Origin: Streptomyces rubrogriseus
GTDB lineage: Bacteria; Actinomycetota; Actinomycetes; Streptomycetales; Streptomycetaceae
Assembly (NCBI RefSeq): GCF_027947575.1
Contig: NZ_CP116256.1
Span: 1,550,001-1,614,000 of the forward strand
Reading direction: 5' to 3'
DNA: 64,000 nt
The notes beneath the pieces are model-generated. The model was not told where the DNA came from. It made no database searches and saw only the letters and a list, made by a program, of their open reading frames with translations. This document shows positions 14,997 through 22,567 of the stretch, in pieces (the first letter of the stretch is position 1; the number at the start of each line of letters is the position of its first letter). The translations under genes were made by a program, and so were the position numbers.

Positions 14997-17900
14997 TCAG
15001 CGGAGGTCCGCCGCCGGACCGGGGCGCCCACCACCCTCGACCAGGTGGTACCAGCCGGTGTCGTCGGCCAGCGGGCGGAAGAGGTCCGGCGGGAAGGCGG
15101 GCCCGTACTGCCCCTCCTCGCGCACCTCGTCGTAGTACAGGGAGTCGGAGAGCGCGACGACGGCCTGCGCGGAGGAGGCGTCCAGGACCGCGCCGACCGC
15201 ATCGGCGTCGGCACGGCCCAGTGACCGCTCCCCGCTCCCGTCCAGCCCGAACTCCACCTGCCAGAACTCGATCCGCAACCGCAGGCCGGCCAGGCGGGCC
15301 AGCCGCCCGGGCAGACCCTCGACGGTCGCCCTCAGCAGCGGGGCGGCCTCGGCCCGCGGCGCCAGCAGCACGAGCGGGCCACCGGGCTCGTCCACCAGCT
15401 CGTGGGCGGCGGCATCCGTCCCGCTGTCCGCCAGCAGCTCCATGACCAGGCCGTGCAGTGCCGCGCGCGCGTCGCGGTCCACCGGGCCGTCGGCGAGCGT
15501 GTACCGGGCACAGGCGCGGAAACCCGTGTCGAAGTCGGCCCAGGGCGGCTCCTCCGGTTCCTCCGGCTCCTCCTCTTCCTCCGGCCCCGGATCCTCGTCC
15601 GGATCCAGTTCCGGCTCCGGTTCCAGACCCTCACTGCGCATCGCCTCCCGCAGCGCCGCGCGGCTCTGCGCCCGTTCCTCCCTCTCGTCCCCGTCCGCGG
15701 GGGCGTGTGCCGCGTCGTGCTCGGCGTCGTCGTCCAGCAGGGGCGTCCAGAGGCCGTCCTCGGTGGGGAAGGGGCCCTCCGGCAACTCGTCCGGCGCGGA
15801 CACCATCGACCCGGGGGCGTCCGGCTCCGCGGGGCGCTGCTCGTACTCGCTCCACGGCGGCGCGTCGTCCACCGGCTCGGCGTACTCCTCGCGCAGCTCC
15901 CGGCCCAGCGCCGCCAGGGCGGGGCTCCGTCCGCCGGACAGCTCGTACTCCTCGTACACCTCCAGCGCCTCCTCGCCCCGGCCCTGGCGGCGCAGGGCGA
16001 TGAGGTAGAGGCGGCGGAAGTCCTCCCGGTGCGGATGGGCGCCCAGCAGGCCGGACAGTTCGGTGGCGGCCCGGTCGTACTCGCCGAGGACCAGGTCCAG
16101 CTCGGCGCGCTTGGTGTGCAGGGCGAGCCGCAGCCGCAGCAGGCGGGTCCGGGCGGTGCGGGCGGCGGGGCCGGGCACGCCCGCGAGGGGCTCGGCGTCG
16201 CCCCACAGCGACAGCGCCCCGGAGACCAGGCCGTGCGCCTCGGTGAGCGAACCCTCCAGCCGGGCCGCGTCGGCGCGCCGCACCAGCTCGTCGCAGCGCA
16301 CCAGGTCCAGCTCGTCGGTGCTGGTGTGCAGGGCGTAGCCGTGGGCGGCCGTGGCCAGGACGCCCGGGCCGAGGATCTCCGCGAGCCGCTTCGCCAGCCG
16401 GGTCGTCTCGCCCCGCGGGTTGCGCGGCTCGTTGCCCGGATCCCACAGGCCCCACCGCAGCTCCTCGTGGGTCACCGTGCGGCCGTGCTTGAGGAGCAGC
16501 ATCGCGAGCAGCGCGCGCACGTCCCGCGGCAGGTCGGCCGGACCGTCCGGGAGGCCGACCCGCAACGGCCCCAGGGCCCGGTACCGGCGCGGCGGGTACG
16601 CCTCGCCCGCGGGGGTGAGCAGCGCCGGGTCCCCGAGCAGGTCGAGGCCCCGGGCCTGGGCCGCCGGCGAAGGGGACAGCAGCTGGTCGAAGGCGTGCGC
16701 GTAGTGGATCCGCAGGGCGGTGGGCAGCCGGTTCAGGCGGCGGGAGTCGACCGGGACGGTCGGGCGCGAGGTCCCCGACGTCAGCCGCAGCAGCACCTCG
16801 CACAGGGCGCGCAGGTCCGCCGAGCGTGATCCCGGCCCCGAGGCCAGACCCGGTTCGAAGAGGCTGAGCCGGACCGTGCCGTCCGGCAGGAGGACCACCC
16901 GGGACGCCTCCAGGCCGCCGTGCGCCAGACCCGCCCGGTGCAGGGCGGTGAGCGCCCGTGCCAGCTGCGCCCCCACGGACACCGTCAGCGGCACCGGCAG
17001 CCGCCCGTCCCCGGACCGGGTGAGGGCGCCGAGCGCTATGCCGTCGAGGTGCTCCATGACGACGTACGGGACGTCGCCCTCGATGCCCGCGTCGAGCACG
17101 GTCACCAGGTTCGGGTGGGAGAGCCGCGTCAGCCGGCGGGCGTTGTGCAGGAACGCCTGGCGCGCGGCCGGGTCGGTGGCCGGGTCGTGCAGCCGGATCA
17201 CCACCGTCCGGCTCGTCGGCACGGGGTGGGCCGCCGTCCGGTCCGCCGCCGTCCGGTCCGCCGCGGTCCGGTCCGCCGCGGTCCGGTCCGATGCCGTCCG
17301 GTCCGGTGCCGTCCGGTCCGGTCCGGTGTCCTCCGCCAGCCAGATCCGGCCGGACGGGGTGAGCCGTCGCGTGGGACGGTAGCGGGCGCCCAGGCCGGGC
17401 GGGAAGGGCGAGGGGGCGGGGGGCCGCTCCCGCACGGTCAGCTGCCGGACGCTCTCCTCGCTGATCGTCGCGAACGACTCGTTCGGGCCGGCCCGCTCGG
17501 TGCCCTTCCGGGAGGGGATCAGCGCGCGGAACTCGCCCGGCGAACGCCCCGCCCGGTCGTCGATCAGACCGCCGGTGCGCAGCAGCAGGTCGTGGGTGCG
17601 GTTGCGGGCGGTGCGGGGCAGTCCGCGCAGGAGCAGCTCGCGCACCCCGGGGCGGAAGGCGTAGGAGCCGGGCGGCCCGGCGACCGTGGTCAGCAGTCCG
17701 CCGAGGATGACCTCGGCCAGGTGCTGGGGCCGCGGGTCCGGCTCGACCGCGGCCTGCACCAGCCGCATCACGGGCAGGTCCGGGCGCCCCAGCGCGAGGT
17801 GGCCGGCCAGCCGGTAGGCCTGCGGGGAGGCGCTGGCGCGGAAGCGCAGGACGAGTTCCTCGGGTGACAGCCGCGCGACGTCGGTGCGGTCGTCGGCGTC

Positions 17901-19103
17901 GGCCGGCAGCGGTCGGTGCAGAGCCGCGGCCGCGCCCGGGTACGGGGTGCCGCCCGGGCTCGCGACCAGGGCGGCCCAGTTCGCCAGCCACTCGGGCCCG
18001 GGCTCCAGCACGGGGACGTGCACGGTCCCCTCGGGGGCGCGGGGCGCGGCGGTGTCGTACGGCGTGAAGGCGAGCGAGGCGCTGGGCGCCGCCCGGTGCG
18101 GGGCCGACAGCCGGCCCGGCACCGGCGGCAGGGCGGTGTCCCGCCACAACTGCTCGGGCAGCGGCTGGAGCACCGCCAGGGGCGTGCGGCGTGCCCAGCG
18201 GCGCAGCGTGGCGAACCAACGGTCGCCGTCCGGCCCGGCCCGCCACTGCGGCCCCATGCAGTCGCTGATCAGCAGCATCACCGTACGGCCGTCGGCGGGG
18301 ATCTGGGCGCCGTCGCCGCGGACGGTGCCGTCGGGGTCCGCGCGGTGCAGGGTGACGGTGCGGAAGACGCCCGACTGGGCCAGTGCGGCTTGCAGTTCGC
18401 GCACGAGGGGCCGCCAGACGGGCATCGTGGGGCCCGCGTCGTGCACCAGGTGCAGGCGCAGCCACCGTTCCCGTACGGGGCGCAGCACGGGCAGCCACCA
18501 CTCGGGGCCGGCGCCGAGGCGCGCGATGCGGTCGGCGGTCGCGGCCTCGTCCACCTCGTGGCCGACGGGCGCGTCGGCACGGCGCTTCAGCGGCCGCAGC
18601 GCACGCTGCAGCGCCAGCGTGCGGCGCAGCATCGGCGGTGCGGGCGCGAGCAGGGCGCTGTGCGGCTGCGCCGCCGAGGTGCCCGGGGCGGGGGCGGGGG
18701 ACGGCAGGCGCAAGGGGGTGCGGGGGGCCTCGGAGCGGGTATCGGGCCGCACCGGCCCGTCGCCCCACGGCCCTTGTCCCGGCTCCCGGTCCTGGTTCCG
18801 GTCACGCTCCGGGTCGGCGTGCCGGTCCCGCTCCGGCTTCCGGTCCTGCTCCTGTTGTCCGTCCCCTTCGTGGCCCTGTTCCCGGGTGCCCTCCGGGGCC
18901 GGTGGCGGCTCCGCCGGTCGCGTCCCGGTCGCCGGGCCGTGCGGCGGGTCCTGCTCCGGGGGCTCCATCCGGCCGGCCAGCCACAGGAGTTCGGCCAGCT
19001 CCAGCGGCGTCGGGCGGGCACCGGTGGCCGCCGCCCGGCCGAGGAGGTCGGCGAGGAGGGGCAGGGGCGGCGGGTCCGGTGGGCCGGGGCGGTCGGTGGG
19101 CAT
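14997..19103 (-). CDS. SAV_2336-type protein fused to a pseudokinase and a SARP-like wHTH-BTAD module
   Basis: The 1368-residue protein is the last gene of a trypsin/MoxR system. An N-terminal SAV_2336-related region contains 'VMLLISDCMGPQW' and a long charged linker. A protein-kinase-like domain (about 570-820) follows: the VAIK lysine is Arg (VVIRLHD), the HRD loop reads AHGGLEASR so the catalytic Asp is Gly, and DFG is lost (LSLFEPG). It is thus a pseudokinase. Then come an OmpR-type winged helix (about 850-925, 'LAMLLLKHGRTVTHEELRW') and a BTAD TPR domain (about 935-1070), as in AfsR/SARP regulators; an acidic linker (about 1158-1186) precedes a unique C-terminal domain. The start ATG overlaps the ATPase stop (TGATG). 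It could be the effector of the system, acting on DNA or RNA polymerase (inference). Confidence 0.8.
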   Translation of the reverse strand: MPTDRPGPPDPPPLPLLADLLGRAAATGARPTPLELAELLWLAGRMEPPEQDPPHGPATGTRPAEPPPAPEGTREQGHEGDGQQEQDRKPERDRHADPERDRNQDREPGQGPWGDGPVRPDTRSEAPRTPLRLPSPAPAPGTSAAQPHSALLAPAPPMLRRTLALQRALRPLKRRADAPVGHEVDEAATADRIARLGAGPEWWLPVLRPVRERWLRLHLVHDAGPTMPVWRPLVRELQAALAQSGVFRTVTLHRADPDGTVRGDGAQIPADGRTVMLLISDCMGPQWRAGPDGDRWFATLRRWARRTPLAVLQPLPEQLWRDTALPPVPGRLSAPHRAAPSASLAFTPYDTAAPRAPEGTVHVPVLEPGPEWLANWAALVASPGGTPYPGAAAALHRPLPADADDRTDVARLSPEELVLRFRASASPQAYRLAGHLALGRPDLPVMRLVQAAVEPDPRPQHLAEVILGGLLTTVAGPPGSYAFRPGVRELLLRGLPRTARNRTHDLLLRTGGLIDDRAGRSPGEFRALIPSRKGTERAGPNESFATISEESVRQLTVRERPPAPSPFPPGLGARYRPTRRLTPSGRIWLAEDTGPDRTAPDRTASDRTAADRTAADRTAADRTAAHPVPTSRTVVIRLHDPATDPAARQAFLHNARRLTRLSHPNLVTVLDAGIEGDVPYVVMEHLDGIALGALTRSGDGRLPVPLTVSVGAQLARALTALHRAGLAHGGLEASRVVLLPDGTVRLSLFEPGLASGPGSRSADLRALCEVLLRLTSGTSRPTVPVDSRRLNRLPTALRIHYAHAFDQLLSPSPAAQARGLDLLGDPALLTPAGEAYPPRRYRALGPLRVGLPDGPADLPRDVRALLAMLLLKHGRTVTHEELRWGLWDPGNEPRNPRGETTRLAKRLAEILGPGVLATAAHGYALHTSTDELDLVRCDELVRRADAARLEGSLTEAHGLVSGALSLWGDAEPLAGVPGPAARTARTRLLRLRLALHTKRAELDLVLGEYDRAATELSGLLGAHPHREDFRRLYLIALRRQGRGEEALEVYEEYELSGGRSPALAALGRELREEYAEPVDDAPPWSEYEQRPAEPDAPGSMVSAPDELPEGPFPTEDGLWTPLLDDDAEHDAAHAPADGDEREERAQSRAALREAMRSEGLEPEPELDPDEDPGPEEEEEPEEPEEPPWADFDTGFRACARYTLADGPVDRDARAALHGLVMELLADSGTDAAAHELVDEPGGPLVLLAPRAEAAPLLRATVEGLPGRLARLAGLRLRIEFWQVEFGLDGSGERSLGRADADAVGAVLDASSAQAVVALSDSLYYDEVREEGQYGPAFPPDLFRPLADDTGWYHLVEGGGRPGPAADLR
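17225..17330. repeat. 15-bp-period tandem repeat encoding DRTA(A/S/P) repeats
   Basis: Units of GTCCGGTCCGCCGCG and close variants recur six to seven times. On the minus strand they encode DRTAPDRTASDRTAADRTA and further copies within the N-lobe of the pseudokinase, between its glycine-loop region and the VVIR strand. Such minisatellites can change copy number by slippage. Confidence 0.85.
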
Positions 19104-20128
19104 CAGAAGGCGTCGGGCTGCGCGGACCGGCCGAGGTAGGGCATCAGCTGCTCGGCCAGCTCGTCCAGGGAGTCGGCGCCCAGACCGGAGGAACGGGCCA
19201 GGTAGATGGCGTTGAGCAGCTGGTCCGTGGCCAGTTCGCCGCTGCCCACCCGGGACAGGAACCGGTGGATCAACTGGCGCGCGTACCCGTCGGGCTCGCC
19301 CAGGTGGGCGCGGACGATCTCGGCGAGGTGGTCGTCGTCGGGCTGCCGCAGCCGCAGCGAGACGCAGCGGCGCAGGAAGGCGGGCGGGAACTCGCGCTCG
19401 CCGTTGCTGGTGAGGACGACGAAGGGGAAGGCGTTGCAGCGGACCCGGCCGCGCTCCACCGGCACCCGCTGGTCGGTGCCGTCGACCAGGACCTCGGCGT
19501 GGCCGTCGGGGATGTCCCGGGAGGCCCGGACGAGTTCGGGGATCTCGTACTGACCCTCCTCCAGGACGTGCAGCAGGTCGTTCGGCAGGTCGAGGTCGCT
19601 CTTGTCGATCTCGTCGATGAGCAGGGCGCGCGGCCGGGCGTACGGCAGCAGGGCGGTGCCCAGCGGGCCCAGTCGCAGGTGGTCCTCGACGCCGGTGGCG
19701 GCGGCGGGGGCGTCGGGCGGCTGCGTGGTGTGGCGCGCCGCGTAGAGGCGGGAGAGCGGGTCGTAGGTGTAGAGGCCGTCGCCCAGGGTGCTGCGGCTGG
19801 TGATGTTCCACCTGAGGACGGGGCCGAGCCGCAGTTCACGGGCGACCGCGTAGGCGAGGGACGACTTCCCGGTGCCGGGCGGACCGGTGACCAGCAGCGG
19901 ACGGCGCAGGTACAGGGCCGCGTTGACCATTTGCACCGTGTCCTCGGTGGCCTGGTAGGTCGCGGCACGGTGGGCGCGGTCGGGCGAGGCGGCCGCGGTG
20001 TCGCCGTCCGCGTCCGGCGGATCGAGCACGGGGCCGCCGTCGAAGGCCCGCCAGGGCGGGGGCGGGGGCAGCCGGGTGATGCCGTCGTGGGGGGCAGGCG
20101 CGCCGGTGTAGACGGGCCACAGGGGCAT
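19103..20128 (-). CDS. MoxR-family AAA+ ATPase
   Basis: A 341-residue AAA+ protein: Walker A GPPGTGKSSLAYAV (near residue 81), Walker B LLIDEIDKSD (near 166), sensor-1 'VVLTSNGEREFPPAFL' (near 236) and the arginine-finger 'FLRRCVSLRL' are intact, so it should hydrolyse ATP. MoxR ATPases act as chaperones that remodel partner proteins. I place the start at the ATG ending at 20128, preceded by GGAGAG; the frame is open up to 20251 but that upstream part is a repetitive Ala/Pro/Thr stretch with no ribosome site. It is between the trypsin-VMAP gene and the pseudokinase gene, with whose start its stop overlaps. Confidence 0.88.
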   Translation of the reverse strand: MPLWPVYTGAPAPHDGITRLPPPPPWRAFDGGPVLDPPDADGDTAAASPDRAHRAATYQATEDTVQMVNAALYLRRPLLVTGPPGTGKSSLAYAVARELRLGPVLRWNITSRSTLGDGLYTYDPLSRLYAARHTTQPPDAPAAATGVEDHLRLGPLGTALLPYARPRALLIDEIDKSDLDLPNDLLHVLEEGQYEIPELVRASRDIPDGHAEVLVDGTDQRVPVERGRVRCNAFPFVVLTSNGEREFPPAFLRRCVSLRLRQPDDDHLAEIVRAHLGEPDGYARQLIHRFLSRVGSGELATDQLLNAIYLARSSGLGADSLDELAEQLMPYLGRSAQPDAF

Positions 20129-20143
20129 GGGTTCTTCTCTCCG

Positions 20144-20205
20144 GGCGGTCGGTACGGCCATCGGTGCAGGGGTCGGTGCGGCGGTCGGTACGGCCATCGG
20201 TGCGC
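20144..20205. repeat. Duplicated 22-bp unit upstream of the MoxR gene
   Basis: The unit CGGTCGGTACGGCCATCGGT occurs twice (about 20145-20166 and 20181-20202), with related GGTCGGT words around it. It lies in the gap between the trypsin-VMAP stop and the MoxR ribosome site. It may be a slippage product; no operator-like symmetry is evident. Confidence 0.5.
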
Positions 20206-20266
20206 CGGTCGGTTCGGCGCGGTCGCGGTTCGTCGAGGTGGGTCGGAGCATGGCGCGGCGGGCGGT

Positions 20267-21931
20267 TCAGCCGACGGGGGAGCGGAGCAGGGCGGGCGGC
20301 TCGGCGAAGCAGCGGGGGTCGTCCCACAGGAGCTGGACGTCCCGCGCCCAGTGCTCCTCCGGGACCTCCGCCGCGTCCGCCGTCTCGCGCAGTTCCATGA
20401 CCAGGCGCGGCAGTTCGGCCGGCGGCACGCCCGCCACCGACGCCGCCAGCTCGTCGAGGAACGCCGTGCCGGAGCAGCGGCCGTCGGGTCCCTCCTCGCC
20501 GGGGCACTCCCGCAGCGGCCACAACAGCACGGGGACGGGCAGGTTGAGGCCGACCTCGAAGTACTCCGGCACCGCCGAGGGCGGGGTGGCGAAACCGGCC
20601 AGCTCCGCGTCGTCCCGCAGCCGTTTGCGCAGCCCGGCCGGCCGCTCCCGGGTGCCGCAGTCCACACGGTGCAGCGTGCCGCCCGTGCCGGGCCCGAGCC
20701 TGCGCCACTTCTTGTGCAGCTGGTGGCGGAGGCGTCCGCTGCGGTGGCGGTACCGGTCGGTCACCACGAGCGGGTAGGCGCAGCCCAGTGGCGTGGAGTC
20801 GTCCTCTCCGCACTCCCAGTGCGCCACCGGTTCGTTCAGCCACTCGCGCGGGAGCACGAAGGTGAGCAGTTCGTCGGCGCCGGGATCGAGCTGGGTGAAC
20901 GCCTCGTCGATGCCTTGCTGGACGAAGGACCGCACCGCGCCGCGGGCCAGCCGGCGCGAACCCACCGGGCGGCGCCGGCCGTCCCGGTAGGCGGACACCT
21001 CGACGGTGACCTGGTCGGCACCGGCACCGCTGCGGTCGATCTCCACGACGATGGGCGACCACGTCGCGGGGTGCGGCGCCGGACCGGGCGGGGCGTGCAG
21101 CCGCTCCGTCAGCCGGTCGGCGAAGCGGGCCACGGCCGCCGGGTCCGGCACCTCCCACTGCACGTAGGCGGCGGCCTCCCGCAGGGAGCCGAAACCGCCC
21201 TCCGGCAGCGGCGGGTCGAACGCGTCCATGGCGGACGCGTACAGCCGGTTCGGGTCGCAGTCCAGGCCGCTCTCCTCGGCCCGGCGCACCAGCGCGTACA
21301 GCCGCCTGCGGGCGTCCGCCCGGTGGCCGGGGGTGGGCACCAGCTCGCCCAGCTCCGGCCAGTAGCGCGCCATGACCTCGACGGGCAGCATCCGGCCGAC
21401 CCGTACGTCCCGGGCGCCGGCCACGGCGGAGACCATGCCGACGACCGTGCCGTCGGCCAGTGTCAGCGCCGCGCCGCTGAACCCGGCGGCCAGCGGCTGC
21501 CCGTGCGCCGTGACGGCCTCCAGCTGGACCCACTCGTCGGAGATGAGGGGCCCGGGCAGGGCGCGGTAGGAGGCGAGCATGCCCTCGTCGTACCCCTTGG
21601 GGAAGCCGTAGGCGATCAGCTCGGGGACGGGGACGGTCCGCTCCGTGCCGGGCCGGGCGAAGACGGCCGGGGCGAGCGGCACCTCCCGGTCCAGCTCCAG
21701 TACCGCCAGGTCGCCGAGGTCGGCGGCGCCCTCCTGCCACCCGCCGTGCACGACGACCGTGCCGGACATCTCGCCCAGCTCCCGGCGGCCCGGGAAGGCC
21801 ACCGTCACCGGCGCCCGGTCGGCCCACCGGACGACATGGGCGCAGGTGAGCAGCCGGCGGGCGGAGACGAGGAATCCGGCGCCGACCTCCCTGCCGCACT
21901 CGACGCGGGCGTGCCACGCGGCACCGCTCAT
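20267..21931 (-). CDS. Trypsin-like serine protease fused to VMAP-type middle and C-terminal domains
   Basis: The 554-residue protein opens with a trypsin-fold protease domain whose triad is intact: His32 (TCAHVV), Asp74 (GDLAVLEL) and Ser152 (AAGFSGAAL). There is no signal peptide, so it should be cytoplasmic. After residue 230 comes a helical region 'DARRRLYALVRRAEESGLD', then a C-terminal part with 'LLTFVLPREWLNEPVAHW' and 'LGCAYPLVVTDRYRHRSGR', which match the vWA-MoxR-associated protein (VMAP) C-domain as I know it. Its ATG overlaps the stop of the Trypco1 gene (ATGA). Together with the MoxR ATPase and the pseudokinase it fits the NTP-dependent conflict systems described in multicellular bacteria, where proteolysis probably releases or activates an effector. 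Confidence 0.85.
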   Translation of the reverse strand: MSGAAWHARVECGREVGAGFLVSARRLLTCAHVVRWADRAPVTVAFPGRRELGEMSGTVVVHGGWQEGAADLGDLAVLELDREVPLAPAVFARPGTERTVPVPELIAYGFPKGYDEGMLASYRALPGPLISDEWVQLEAVTAHGQPLAAGFSGAALTLADGTVVGMVSAVAGARDVRVGRMLPVEVMARYWPELGELVPTPGHRADARRRLYALVRRAEESGLDCDPNRLYASAMDAFDPPLPEGGFGSLREAAAYVQWEVPDPAAVARFADRLTERLHAPPGPAPHPATWSPIVVEIDRSGAGADQVTVEVSAYRDGRRRPVGSRRLARGAVRSFVQQGIDEAFTQLDPGADELLTFVLPREWLNEPVAHWECGEDDSTPLGCAYPLVVTDRYRHRSGRLRHQLHKKWRRLGPGTGGTLHRVDCGTRERPAGLRKRLRDDAELAGFATPPSAVPEYFEVGLNLPVPVLLWPLRECPGEEGPDGRCSGTAFLDELAASVAGVPPAELPRLVMELRETADAAEVPEEHWARDVQLLWDDPRCFAEPPALLRSPVG

Positions 21932-22341
21932 GACAGCGCGGCGGCGTCCGGGGCCTCGGGACGCGTCGGGGACGGCAGCGGTTCGGTACGCGTCGCGGGC
22001 GGCAGCGGTCCGGTACGCGTGGGGGACGGCTCGGGCGACCAGCTCAGCCGCACCACCAGATGGCCCTCCGCCGAGCCCTTCGCGATGACCGCGCCGGCCT
22101 CCGCGCTCAGCTTGACCCCGAACTCCAGCTCCACGGCGTCGGGTCGGAGCGAGCCGTCCCGGAAGACGCGCAGCGCGGACGCGGCCGCCGCCCGCACGCC
22201 GTCCAGGGAGTCCTCGAAGGTGCGGGCCGCGCGGGCCGGGCCGTCGCCGCGCGAGACCAGCCGCGCCCCGTCCTCGTCCTCGACGCCCTCGACGACCACC
22301 CGCACGCCGTCCTCGGTCCTGAACTCGACCAACCCGTCCAT
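21928..22341 (-). CDS. Trypsin-co-occurring domain 1 (CU044_2847 family) protein
   Basis: A 137-residue soluble protein beginning MDGLVEFRTEDGVRVVVEGV and containing 'FEDSLDGVRAAAASALRVF' followed by the family hallmark 'VELEFGVKLSAEAGAVI' and 'GHLVVRLSW'. These are features of CU044_2847/Trypco1 proteins, small partners encoded beside trypsin-like proteases. The C-terminal tail is a Pro/Thr/Arg repeat (TRTGPLPPATRTEPLPSP) without predicted structure. I choose the ATG ending at 22341; the alternative ATG at 22389 lacks a ribosome site. It heads the operon and overlaps the trypsin gene by ATGA, so the two proteins are probably made in equal amounts. It may be the input or substrate-recognition part. 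Confidence 0.85.
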   Translation of the reverse strand: MDGLVEFRTEDGVRVVVEGVEDEDGARLVSRGDGPARAARTFEDSLDGVRAAAASALRVFRDGSLRPDAVELEFGVKLSAEAGAVIAKGSAEGHLVVRLSWSPEPSPTRTGPLPPATRTEPLPSPTRPEAPDAAALS

Positions 22342-22567
22342 GACGCCGCTCGCTCCCCGTGTGCCGTACGTGTCCGTGCGCAGCACCATTGTGACGGACG
22401 GTACTCGGCCGTGTCCCGTCCCGGGCCGCCGGTCCGTTCGGCCGCTGGCGGAAACCCGCCAGGGCGACTAACCGCCGCCTCCGGTCAACTCCCGTGCCCC
22501 ACCGGCCCCCTGAGACTGCTCACAGCACTCTTCACCGCACTCTACGACGACACGAAGAGAGACGTGG

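Noticed and set aside
17225..17330. CRISPR-like repeat
   Set aside because: Units are contiguous 15-mers without spacers, in frame inside a gene, and no cas genes are near.
20129..20251. N-terminal extension of the MoxR ATPase
   Set aside because: It is a duplicated low-complexity stretch with no ribosome site; GGAGAG before the ATG at 20128 decides the start.
22342..22389. A longer start for the Trypco1 protein
   Set aside because: The ATG at 22389 has no ribosome site and adds 16 residues outside the family domain.
18383..22471. A 1362-codon open frame on the plus strand
   Set aside because: It is antisense to the pseudokinase, MoxR, trypsin and Trypco1 genes, which have domain motifs and overlapping starts; its composition is Arg/Gly/Gln/Val-rich as expected for a shadow of GC-biased codons.
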